Assembly: GCA_040756735.1 (NCBI GenBank)
Contig: JBFLYC010000005.1
Coordinates: forward strand, 62,001-126,000
DNA length: 64,000 nucleotides
Reading direction: 5' to 3'
DNA from: JBFLYC01 sp040756735
GTDB taxonomy: Bacteria; Bacillota; DSM-16504; Desulfitibacterales; Desulfitibacteraceae
Positions 53,110 to 60,531 of this stretch are shown in pieces. The first letter of the stretch is position 1; each line of letters starts with the position of its first letter. The notes below the pieces were generated by a model, which was not told the DNA's origin, did not search any database, and saw nothing but the letters and a program-made list of their open reading frames with translations. The translations under genes and the position numbers were made by a program.

Positions 53110-53794
53110 TAAAGCTTGGTTGCCTAATACGGTTACACTGACTAATCTAGTCTTGGGGTTTTATGCAATTATATTAATCATGAGAGAGCAATTTGTTGTG
53201 GCAGCCTTTTTGGTCTTTATTGGTATGGTTTTAGATGGCATTGATGGTCGTTTAGCAAGGAAAATAGCTGGTCACAATCCTCTTGGAAAGGATTTAGATT
53301 CACTGGCAGACTTGATTTCCTTTGGGGTTACACCAGCTCTTTTAATATACCAGGTACACCTGATAGATTTTGGTATTCTAGGGATTGTTGCTGCAGTGAT
53401 TTTCCCTGTGTGCGGAGCAGTACGGTTAGCCCGCTTTAATGCTATGGACAGCGAGCAGTCTCCAGATTATTTCTGTGGACTGCCTATTACTGCCGGCGGA
53501 GGCGTGTTGATTTCTTTTATCCTGGCGGGAGCTGCTTTTCCCAGCGGCCTGTTTATACCTATAATGCTGCTGGTTGCTTATTTAATGATTAGCACTGTAA
53601 AATATCCTAACTTTAAAAGGGCTACTCCCTTTCAGTCGAAATTCATCATTGTTTTCATTGCGGTATGCTTGCTCATATCTTTGACCAGGCCAAATACCAT
53701 GTTGATGAATATGCTTATAGGATATGTCAGCCTGGGAATATTATTGCGTTTTGTGCCCATACCAAAGCTTACGCGCCTATTTTATACCAGTTGA
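53102..53794 (+). CDS. pssA: CDP-diacylglycerol-serine O-phosphatidyltransferase
   Basis: 230 residues, CDP-alcohol phosphatidyltransferase. The signature is complete: DGIDGRLARKIAGHNPLGKD followed by LDSLADLISFG (DGxxARx8Gx3Dx3D). About six to eight transmembrane segments. It makes phosphatidylserine for the coupled Psd. GTG 53102 is the start, with GGGAGGTGG just upstream inside psd. Confidence 0.93.
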   Translation: MNNKAWLPNTVTLTNLVLGFYAIILIMREQFVVAAFLVFIGMVLDGIDGRLARKIAGHNPLGKDLDSLADLISFGVTPALLIYQVHLIDFGILGIVAAVIFPVCGAVRLARFNAMDSEQSPDYFCGLPITAGGGVLISFILAGAAFPSGLFIPIMLLVAYLMISTVKYPNFKRATPFQSKFIIVFIAVCLLISLTRPNTMLMNMLIGYVSLGILLRFVPIPKLTRLFYTS

Positions 53795-53917
53795 CACGGA
53801 TCAGGTTCAGGAAACTGCAGAAATCAGCCTAAAGGCCTAGAGGTCCTTCTGTTGCATTATGAACAGGAGGATTTTTATTTTGCAGATTTTATTCCAGATT
53901 TTATTCGTTATGGGTAC

Positions 53918-53946
53918 TTGGGTTATGCTTGGAAATTTGATACTAT
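53918..53946 (+). promoter_or_regulatory. Probable promoter of tRNA-Pyl
   Basis: TTGGGT and TACTAT with 17 bases between, ending about 47 bases before the tRNA. Confidence 0.6.
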
Positions 53947-53992
53947 AAGAGTCAGAGGTTAGGAGGCTAATTCTAAATACCTCAATAATATT

Positions 53993-54064
53993 GGGGGGTG
54001 GATCGGAAGGATCGGACAGACTCTAAATCTGTAGAGCCGGGTGGAACTCCCGGACTCCCCGCCA
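53993..54064 (+). tRNA. pylT: tRNA-Pyl (anticodon CUA), amber-decoding
   Basis: 72 bases including encoded CCA. Acceptor GGGGGGT pairs with ACTCCCC (one G-U), discriminator G. A single base joins it to a D stem GATC/GATC with a tiny five-base loop GGAAG. Anticodon stem ACAGA/TCTGT with loop CTCTAAA gives anticodon CUA, which reads UAG. The variable region has three bases and the T arm is CCGGG-TGGAACT-CCCGG, lacking the usual TTC. These oddities (one-base linker, small D loop, 3-base variable loop) are the hallmarks of tRNA-Pyl, and the sequence resembles Desulfitobacterium pylT as I recall it. The pyl genes follow. Confidence 0.95.
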
Positions 54065-54078
54065 AACTGTCAGCAACC

Positions 54079-54106
54079 GGGTGACTAGAAAAGTCGCCCT
54101 TCTTTG
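54079..54106 (+). terminator. Terminator after tRNA-Pyl
   Basis: GGGTGACT / AGTCGCCC stem followed by TTCTTT, so the tRNA is probably transcribed separately from pylSc. Confidence 0.78.
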
Positions 54107-54266
54107 CATATTACTACAGCGAAAGGTTACTTATTTCTTAATACGCCATGGGAATACGCCATGGGGACGGTTCCATCGTCTTCCCTTCGGACCTTCGCTG
54201 CGCTATGATGACGCTCGAACCGTCCCCATGGCTCCGCTAATTGCTAAATTTCGCTGTAGTATTATG
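54107..54266 (+). mobile_element. MITE-like element between tRNA-Pyl and pylSc (copy 2)
   Basis: About 160 bases bounded by 18-base terminal inverted repeats: CATATTACTACAGCGAAA (54107-54124) and TTTCGCTGTAGTATTATG (54249-54266), matching at 16 of 18 positions. The interior carries the GGGGACGGTTC / GAACCGTCCCC hairpin shared with copy 1 at 52.2 kb. No transposase is encoded. It begins at the end of the tRNA terminator, so it separates the tRNA from the protein operon. Confidence 0.75.
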
Positions 54267-54303
54267 ACCTAAAAGAAAGAATTAGTAAGAAGAACTGTAG
54301 AGG

Positions 54304-55149
54304 ATGATGGACGTGGATGTTGCCTGGACTGTTTCCCAAAAGCAAAGGTTAAAGGAATTAAATGCATCTCTAGAAGAGCAGGATATGCTCTTTGAAAATG
54401 CAGCAGAGCGTGACCAGTGCTTTCAAAAGATTGAGCGGGCGCTGATAGATAAAGGCAAGGAACGGTTGGAGGATTTAAGGGTTGTCAAGAAGCGGCCATC
54501 CTTGTCTATTCTGGAAAATAAGTTGGCCCAGGCATTGACAGGGGCTGGATTTGTCCAGGTGGTAACTCCTATTATTTTAGCCAGGGGACTGCTTGCAAAA
54601 ATGACTATCACAGATGGTCATCCCCTGCATAAACAGGTTTTTTGGCTGGATGAGAAAAGGTGCCTGCGGCCCATGCTGGCTCCTAATCTATATTTTCTTC
54701 TAAAGGACCTGGTGCGATTATGGGAAAAGCCTATCCGCATATTTGAGGTGGGTCCTTGTTTTCGAAAGGAATCCCATGGCGCTCTGCATATGAATGAGTT
54801 TACCATGCTTAACCTTGTTGAGTTGGGATTGCCCCAGGAGCAGAGATTTGAAAGACTTAGGGAACTAGCTGAGCTGGTAATGGATGCTGCAGGCATTAAA
54901 GAATATAGTCTGCAGTCAGAGCAATCTGAAGTTTATGGTGACACCATAGATGTGGTGGCCGGGGGAATTGAACTGGGGTCAGGAGCTATGGGACCGCACT
55001 TGCTGGATAGCGCGTGGGATATTTATGATGCATGGGTAGGCATTGGTTTCGGTTTGGAGCGCTTGCTTGCAGTAAACGAAGGCAGTCAGAGTGTGCAGAG
55101 GATGGGACGGAGCTTGACTTACTTGGATAGTGTACGTTTAAATATTTGA
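54304..55149 (+). CDS. pylS: Pyrrolysyl-tRNA synthetase catalytic subunit PylSc
   Basis: 281 residues, class II aminoacyl-tRNA synthetase domain alone, as in bacteria with split PylRS. Seen: motif 2 FRKESHGALHMNEFTMLNLV, whose Asn and Leu/Cys-type residues shape the pyrrolysine pocket, RPMLAPNLYFLL, VYGDTIDVVAG with the pocket Tyr, GSGAMGPHLLD, and motif 3 GIGFGLERLL. It charges tRNA-Pyl with pyrrolysine. ATG 54304 is used; GTG 54313 has better spacing from GAGG and may be the true start. It overlaps the pylB frame's 5' edge. Confidence 0.95.
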   Translation: MMDVDVAWTVSQKQRLKELNASLEEQDMLFENAAERDQCFQKIERALIDKGKERLEDLRVVKKRPSLSILENKLAQALTGAGFVQVVTPIILARGLLAKMTITDGHPLHKQVFWLDEKRCLRPMLAPNLYFLLKDLVRLWEKPIRIFEVGPCFRKESHGALHMNEFTMLNLVELGLPQEQRFERLRELAELVMDAAGIKEYSLQSEQSEVYGDTIDVVAGGIELGSGAMGPHLLDSAWDIYDAWVGIGFGLERLLAVNEGSQSVQRMGRSLTYLDSVRLNI

Positions 55150-55169
55150 TTATAGAAGAAGGTGTTCAG

Positions 55170-56279
55170 GTGCCAGGACATGTAGATGAATCAAAATTAA
55201 ATGATATTCTTGAAAAGGCTGAAAGAGCAGCCATATTAACACAAGAAGAAATTATTTATTTGCTTGAGCTGCAGGATAAAGTACAGGTGGAAAAAGTATT
55301 TCAAACAGCAAGGAATATCCGCCGGCGTTTCTTTTCCAATAAGATATTCATGTATGGTTTTATCTATTTTTCTACTTTCTGCAGAAACGACTGCACATTT
55401 TGTTTTTATAGAAAGTCAAATGATGTATCTGTGAGGTATCATAAAACAGAAGCTGAAATCATGGAAACTGCTCACAGTTTAACAGAATCAGGGGTTCATC
55501 TCCTTGATTTGACAATGGGTGAAGACCCCAGGTATTTTTCACAGGGCTTTAAAGAATTGCTGGAGTTGGTTACACGTATCAAAAAGGTATCCAACCTTCC
55601 CTTGATGATATCTCCTGGGTTAGTCCCTGTAGAAACTCTAGATGAGTTTAAAAAAGCAGGCATTAATTGGTATGCATGCTATCAAGAAACACACAACCGC
55701 CAGTTATATGAAAGGTTAAGGGTCGGACAAAGCTTTGATAATCGCCTCAAAATCAAGCTGCTGGCCAGGGAAAGAGGTCTGCTGGTAGAAGAGGGCCTTC
55801 TCACAGGAGTCGGGGAAACAGTACAGGATCTAGCTGAATCCCTGGCCTTCATGAAATTGTTGTCAGCAGACCAGGTCAGGGTCATGTCCTTTGTGCCCCA
55901 AAAGGGAACCCCCATGGAAGGCTTAAGTTCCCCTTCTTTCTTGCGAGAGCTATTAATGATCGCTGTCATGCGCCTGGTATTTCCCGATAAATTGATACCT
56001 GCCTCCTTGGATGTGGACGGTATTGCAGGATTAAAAGAGCGTCTGGATGCGGGGGCAAACGTTGTGACTTCCCTAATTCCTCCCAGTACAGGTTTTGCGG
56101 GCGTTTCTCAAAGTACTTTAGATATAGATGAAGGGCACAGGACAGTACAAGGAATACTGCCAATACTGGAAAGCTGCAAGCTGGAGCCAGCCCATGCAAG
56201 GGAATATGCACAATGGGTTAAGCAAAGGCAGACAGATATCAGCATGACAAAAAGGGAAGGTGTAGGACTGTGCGGGTAG
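55170..56279 (+). CDS. pylB: Methylornithine synthase PylB (radical SAM)
   Basis: 369 residues. The radical-SAM cluster motif is FCRNDCTFCFY, with Cys71, Cys75 and Cys78 (CxxxCxxC). It rearranges lysine to (3R)-3-methyl-D-ornithine, the first pyrrolysine step. Downstream: GVHLLDLTMGEDPRYF, MISPGLVPVETL, GLLTGVGETVQDLAESLAFM, and RVMSFVPQKGTPME, all PylB-like. GTG 55170 is preferred because GAAGGTG lies about 6 bases upstream; a TTG at 55146 lacks a site. It ends in TAG, overlapping pylC by 10 bases. Confidence 0.95.
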   Translation: MPGHVDESKLNDILEKAERAAILTQEEIIYLLELQDKVQVEKVFQTARNIRRRFFSNKIFMYGFIYFSTFCRNDCTFCFYRKSNDVSVRYHKTEAEIMETAHSLTESGVHLLDLTMGEDPRYFSQGFKELLELVTRIKKVSNLPLMISPGLVPVETLDEFKKAGINWYACYQETHNRQLYERLRVGQSFDNRLKIKLLARERGLLVEEGLLTGVGETVQDLAESLAFMKLLSADQVRVMSFVPQKGTPMEGLSSPSFLRELLMIAVMRLVFPDKLIPASLDVDGIAGLKERLDAGANVVTSLIPPSTGFAGVSQSTLDIDEGHRTVQGILPILESCKLEPAHAREYAQWVKQRQTDISMTKREGVGLCG

Positions 56280-57454
56280 CAGTTGTAGGGGGCAGACTTC
56301 AAGGTGTGGAAGCTTGTTACCTGGCAAAGAAGGCTGGCTGGGAAGTGGTACTTGTGGACAAGGAAGCAAATGTCCCTGCATCAGGCTTGTGTGATGAGTT
56401 TCACTGTTTAGATGTTGTTAAGCTGGACAACCAATTGGCTGCAATTATTAAAGGTGTGGATCTTGTTCTTCCGGCATTTGAGAACTGGACAGCTTTGGCA
56501 TTGCTTAATGATGTATGCTTTAAGGAAGGCATACCTTGCGCTTTTGACTTGGATGCTTATGCCATTTCTTCTTCAAAGTTGAAATCTGATAAGCTATTTG
56601 CTGAAATTGGCGTGCCTGCGCCAACTCCCTGGCCTAAATGTTCCTTTCCTGTTATTATTAAGCCCTCAGGTTTAAGCGGAAGTGAAGGCGTTTTAAAGGC
56701 ACATGATATGCACCAGTACAATTTGCTTGCAAGCAGGCTGGCTTTAGATGAAAGCTCTTGGGTTGTGCAGGAATTCTTGGATGGCCCGTCATACTCGGTA
56801 GAGGTAATTGGGAGGCCGGGTAACTATAAGGTCCTGCAGGTTACCGAACTTTTCATGGATGCCCGCTATGACTGCAAGAGGGTCATAGCTCCTGCCAGTT
56901 TATCAGAAGCAGACAAGGAGCAATTTGCGCAGATAACCCTGAAAATTGCCCAGGCTGTAAAATTAAGGGGCATCATGGATGTAGAGGTTATTTTGCACAA
57001 TGGGGAATTAAAAGTCTTAGAGATTGATGCCAGGCTCCCCAGCCAAACTCCAACTGTCGTATACAAGTCAGCAGGTCTTAACATGGTTGACGTACTTGGG
57101 GAATTGTTTGTCAATGGATGCAGCTTGCAGGATTTAAAGATAAATGAAAAGGCAGGGGCAATTTTTGAACACATTCGAGTATCTCCTGGCAAAATGGAGG
57201 TTTTAGGTGAACATATCATGGGGGAGGCCGGACCGCTCTTTCTTATTAACGACTTTTTTGGAGCTGATGAGGCAATAACTAATTATGCACCAGGTAAAGA
57301 ATACTGGGCTGCCACGTTAATTGTTTCCGGTGATAATCGTAAATTAGCCTGGGATAAAAGGCGCCGTGTCGTTGAAAGGCTGAAAAATGAGTTTGCTATC
57401 CTTGAATACGAAGATTTAGATCCAGTGGTAGAAGATGGAGAAAGGTTTTTATGA
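56270..57454 (+). CDS. pylC: 3-methylornithine-L-lysine ligase PylC (ATP-grasp)
   Basis: 394 residues. Starts at GTG 56270 with VAVVGGRLQGVEACYLAKKA, a pre-ATP-grasp fold. ATP-grasp core: FPVIIKPSGLSGSEGVLKAH, WVVQEFLDGPSYSVEVIG, and RGIMDVEVILHNGELKVLEI then DARLPSQTP with metal ligands. It joins methylornithine to the epsilon amine of lysine. The sequence order and C-terminal VVERLKNEFAILEYEDLDPV fit PylC. Overlaps pylB by 10 and pylD by 4 bases. Confidence 0.95.
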   Translation: MRVAVVGGRLQGVEACYLAKKAGWEVVLVDKEANVPASGLCDEFHCLDVVKLDNQLAAIIKGVDLVLPAFENWTALALLNDVCFKEGIPCAFDLDAYAISSSKLKSDKLFAEIGVPAPTPWPKCSFPVIIKPSGLSGSEGVLKAHDMHQYNLLASRLALDESSWVVQEFLDGPSYSVEVIGRPGNYKVLQVTELFMDARYDCKRVIAPASLSEADKEQFAQITLKIAQAVKLRGIMDVEVILHNGELKVLEIDARLPSQTPTVVYKSAGLNMVDVLGELFVNGCSLQDLKINEKAGAIFEHIRVSPGKMEVLGEHIMGEAGPLFLINDFFGADEAITNYAPGKEYWAATLIVSGDNRKLAWDKRRRVVERLKNEFAILEYEDLDPVVEDGERFL

Positions 57455-58293
57455 CCAGATTGTGTACTGAAGACATCAGCCATATAGCCAATAATTTAAT
57501 AACTTACAATAATGAGCTGATTGCCAAGACAGGCTGCTCTTTGGCTCAGATTGCAGAGCATGCAGTAGGCATTGACAACAGCAGCCTGTGTTTAAAACAT
57601 CATAAGGCTGCTGTAATCCCTATGACATCTGGCCAGGGTATTATTGGCGGCTTTGCCTCTACGGTGGCAAGTATTGTAAACTTTCTGGGAGTTCCTGCTG
57701 TTGTCACTGAAAACACAGATGCCGCCGGGTTAGCTGAAGCCTATCAAAAAAAGGCCAGCCTCATCCTGTTGGCAGATGACCTGTGTTTTATCTGTATTAA
57801 CCTTTTATCTGGCAAAGTGGTTGATAATTCTGAGGCTACCGGTAAAGGCTATGCTGTTGCCCTTGATAAAATGGTTAAAATGAATAGAATGGCGGGTGGC
57901 TTAAAGGGCCAAAATGTATTATTGGTAGGGGCAGGCAGGGTAGGAAAGAGTGCAGCCTCAACAATGGCCAAACTAGGCGCATGTTTAGGTGTTTATGAGA
58001 TCAGGGCTGAGGCGAAAGCTGCTCTTATCAAGGAAATTACAATCAGGTATAAGTCTCCGGTCAAAGAGGAAAACTGTTTGCATGATGCGCTGGACCGGTA
58101 TCATTTAATTTTTGATGCTTCCCCTATCCCGGGCTTTATTGATATAGAACATGTGGGTGAGGGGACTTTTATCGCTGCTGCGGGTATGCCCCTTGGGGTA
58201 ACTGCCGGGGCGTATGCGAGGGTGTCTAAAAGAATTTTGCATGACCCCTTGCAGATAGGTGTGGCGGCCATGGTTTTTGAAGCCCTAAATTAA
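57451..58293 (+). CDS. pylD: Pyrrolysine synthesis dehydrogenase PylD
   Basis: 280 residues. It oxidises the N-epsilon-methylornithyl-lysine to form the pyrroline ring. The C-terminal Rossmann domain is clear: GQNVLLVGAGRVGKSAASTM, LGVYEIRAEAKAALIKE. The N-terminal substrate domain has TSGQGIIGGFASTVASIVN and FLGVPAVVTENTDAAGLAEA. ATG 57451 overlaps the pylC stop as ATGA, with GGAGAAAGG upstream. Length is typical for PylD. Confidence 0.95.
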   Translation: MTRLCTEDISHIANNLITYNNELIAKTGCSLAQIAEHAVGIDNSSLCLKHHKAAVIPMTSGQGIIGGFASTVASIVNFLGVPAVVTENTDAAGLAEAYQKKASLILLADDLCFICINLLSGKVVDNSEATGKGYAVALDKMVKMNRMAGGLKGQNVLLVGAGRVGKSAASTMAKLGACLGVYEIRAEAKAALIKEITIRYKSPVKEENCLHDALDRYHLIFDASPIPGFIDIEHVGEGTFIAAAGMPLGVTAGAYARVSKRILHDPLQIGVAAMVFEALN

Positions 58294-58317
58294 GCCTTGC
58301 GTTTGGGGGGTGATGGT

Positions 58318-58677
58318 GTGGCAGATAAGGAAGCAAAAAAGCGGTACTATCGTAAGCGAGTTGACTTTTTCAGACTTATACAGAAAATAAAAATATGGCC
58401 CTCACGTAAAGGGGTTCTTCATGGCATCAAGTCAATAAATATCATGGGCAGCAAGGCAGAAATTGTAACACACTGCAATGAAAGGTTCATCATCAGCAAT
58501 TCGAAAAAAAGCCGCGCTGCCAGGTGGGTCCGCAACAAGCTCTTTTTTAGTACGTGCAAAGTATGTAAGATACCTCCTTGGAAGCTGGAGAAGTATTCTT
58601 CCACATACTTCAGCCAGCATGTAGGTTCAGAGCTTTATGAAAATCCAGGTGCAAGAGCAGGGGGGAACTCCAGATGA
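58318..58677 (+). CDS. pylSn: Pyrrolysyl-tRNA synthetase N-terminal tRNA-binding protein PylSn
   Basis: 119 residues, basic, made separately as in bacterial split PylRS. Seen: KKRYYRKRVDFFRLIQKIKI, WPSRKGVLHGIKSINIMG, THCNERFIISNSKKSRAARW, and CKVCKIPPWKLEKYSSTYFS, the Cys pair matching the zinc site. It binds the compact tRNA-Pyl and improves charging. GTG 58318 follows GGGGGGTGATG; the TTG at 58297 lacks a site. It is last in the operon, as in Desulfitobacterium. Start and exact end are slightly uncertain because the C-terminal ARAGGNSR looks extended. Confidence 0.93.
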   Translation: MADKEAKKRYYRKRVDFFRLIQKIKIWPSRKGVLHGIKSINIMGSKAEIVTHCNERFIISNSKKSRAARWVRNKLFFSTCKVCKIPPWKLEKYSSTYFSQHVGSELYENPGARAGGNSR

Positions 58678-58884
58678 CGCTAGAAGTCGGACAAAAACCC
58701 TGCCACAAACCCGTCAAAAAACCTTTCCGCCAAACATATATTCGTGTGCAATAAAGGCATACGAACACATGTTTGAAGGGAGGCGAGAACTTGGAAGAAA
58801 CTGCTATATATTCCAGAAGTTAATAGAATTAGAATAGAGAAAGCACAAAAAAAGAGAGAGAAAGAGTTGCTAAAACCTTTCCAA

Positions 58885-59065
58885 TCCAGGAAGGAGATAC
58901 CGGAACCCAAGCTGTTCCCACCCCTGCCTTCGGGCCAGGGGATAGAGGCGCTGTGTCCGCGCCTACCCTGTTAAGCGTTGTCTGAAAAGGCTTCGATACG
59001 GGGAAACCCTCACTTCAACGATGCTTTCGTAAGTGGGGGAGGTTCATGCTGAAAATGCAGTTAAT
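58885..59065 (+). ncRNA. Structured RNA-like region downstream of pylSn, class not assigned
   Basis: Four consecutive stable hairpins in about 170 bases: GGAAC/GTTCC (58902-58918); CCCCTG-CC-TTCG-GG-CCAGGGG (58921-58941) with a UUCG tetraloop; AGGCGC/GCGCCT (58946-58964); and CCCTCACTT pairing with AAGTGGGGG (59007-59039 region), enclosing ACGA/TCGT. The local G+C is clearly above that of the flanks and no convincing reading frame spans it. I could not match it to tmRNA, RNase P, SRP, 6S or a riboswitch I know. It lies between pylSn and a terminator. Confidence 0.5.
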
Positions 59066-59117
59066 GGAGTAAATAAAATCCTGGATGCTCTTCAAAAAAG
59101 ATAATATTGTGATATCT

Positions 59118-59148
59118 CAACCCGTATCAAAGATACTGCCGGGTTTTG
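59118..59148 (+). terminator. Terminator after the pyl operon and structured region
   Basis: AACCC...GGGTT outer pairs with GTATC/GATAC inner stem and a short T-run. Other parts of 58678-59288 hold no gene I can support. Confidence 0.6.
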
Positions 59149-59288
59149 TATAAGGAGTAAAATTTACTTGTCAAACTTTTAATGCTATATGCTATAGTAG
59201 TTATGTAAAATGCTTATGAGTTATTTATTTCAAAACACCTTTGCTCACATAAAAATAGTATTTTAATATCAGTTGAGGAGATTATGCT

Positions 59289-60494
59289 ATGACTGTTGTC
59301 AAAAACAATAAGCTTGAGATTGTTAATAAGATTATTAATCAGATAGATATAGACCATGTAGCGAGAATAGCTCAGGACTTAATAAGAATACCCAGTCCCA
59401 ACCCGCCTGGGCATGAGGCAAGGGTCGCCGATTATGTGATAGCGTATTTAGAAAGTAAAGGTATTACCCCTTATACTCAGAAATTGTTTCCTGAACGGTA
59501 TAATGTAGTAGCCAGGTTAAAGGGAGAGGGATCTGCTCCCCCATTGTTGTTCTCCTGCCACATGGATGTTGTTCCTGTTAGTTCTTATGAAGCAAAAAGG
59601 TGGAAGTATGACCCCTTTGGAGGAGAAATAGAAGACGGGTTCTTGTATGGAAGAGGTGCGGCAGATGCTAAAGGAGGGTTAGCAGCTTTAATGACAGCTA
59701 TAGGTTTACTTGCCGATAAAGGCATCAAGCCTCCCGGGGATATAATATTCGCAGCTACAGTTGATGAAGAGAACTTAATGAGAGGGGCTAAAGCCCTAGT
59801 TGAAAGCTCATTAATATCTGACGCTGCCAGAGCCATCTGCTGTGAGCCAACTAACCTGCAAATACAAACATGCTCCAAGGGCAGGATGTGGGCTGAAATA
59901 ACTGTACATGGACAAACAGCCCATGCCTCTATCCGAGGAGCTGGTAAAAACGCTATTTACAGGGCTCTAAAGCTAATGGACAAGATGGAAAGCCATGAAA
60001 TAAATCATGAAAAGCACCCTTATCTAGGGGAAGCCTTCTGGCAAACTACCATGATCCAGGGTGGCGTTGAAAGAGGCATTATTCCTGATCATTGTACTTT
60101 GAATGTGGATGTGAGGCTGCTTCCAGGCCAAACTCCCGATGATATCTGGAAGGAAATGAATTATATATTTGCAGAAATCAAGAAGGAAATTTCTGACTTT
60201 AGCGCTGAAATCAGTGAATTGGAGCGCAGGGAACCTTGGGAGCTATCATTGGATGATCAAATAGTACGCTCTGTTGCTAATGCTTGTCAAGTTGCAGGTC
60301 AGCCGTTAGTATATTCAGGTTATATTGGTACTGCTGAGTGTACCATCTACAAGCGAGCAGGTATTGATGGTTTGATATTTGGACCTGGAATTCTTGACAA
60401 TAATGCTTACAAAGAGAACGAAAGGGTCTCGCTGCAGCAGTTGGTTCAAGCTGCAAGAATCTATGCTGCTACTATGGTTACATGGGAGTTCTGA
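59289..60494 (+). CDS. M20 family metallopeptidase (ArgE/DapE/CPG2-type)
   Basis: 401 residues. Zinc-site motifs: LLFSCHMDVVPVSS, YGRGAADAKGGLAALMTAIG, ATVDEENLMRGAKALVESS, and the C-terminal GPGILDNNAYKENERVSLQQ, where the usual final HxxNE is AYKENE, so the last histidine ligand appears replaced. The dimerisation domain includes GQTAHASIRGAGKNAIYRAL. It should deacylate an amino-acid derivative or cleave a small peptide. GAGGAG precedes the ATG. It precedes a sensor kinase with only about 37 bases between them, so it may be regulated by that pair. Confidence 0.85.
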   Translation: MTVVKNNKLEIVNKIINQIDIDHVARIAQDLIRIPSPNPPGHEARVADYVIAYLESKGITPYTQKLFPERYNVVARLKGEGSAPPLLFSCHMDVVPVSSYEAKRWKYDPFGGEIEDGFLYGRGAADAKGGLAALMTAIGLLADKGIKPPGDIIFAATVDEENLMRGAKALVESSLISDAARAICCEPTNLQIQTCSKGRMWAEITVHGQTAHASIRGAGKNAIYRALKLMDKMESHEINHEKHPYLGEAFWQTTMIQGGVERGIIPDHCTLNVDVRLLPGQTPDDIWKEMNYIFAEIKKEISDFSAEISELERREPWELSLDDQIVRSVANACQVAGQPLVYSGYIGTAECTIYKRAGIDGLIFGPGILDNNAYKENERVSLQQLVQAARIYAATMVTWEF

Positions 60495-60531
60495 CAGCCT
60501 GTTTAAATCTACCGATCTGGGGATGAGGACA

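Noticed and set aside
53800..53860. Riboswitch-like ATCAGGTTC and paired bases after pssA
   Set aside because: Resembles part of a TPP aptamer on the minus strand but other conserved blocks are missing and no thiamine gene follows.
54010..54064. Alternative reading of the tRNA as tRNA-Sec or an ordinary suppressor
   Set aside because: The anticodon is CUA not UCA, the variable arm is only three bases, and the pyl genes lie directly downstream.
58637..58837. 66-residue frame overlapping the end of pylSn
   Set aside because: It overlaps a well-supported gene, has no ribosome site and no recognisable family; reading through its TAG gives only a short basic tail.
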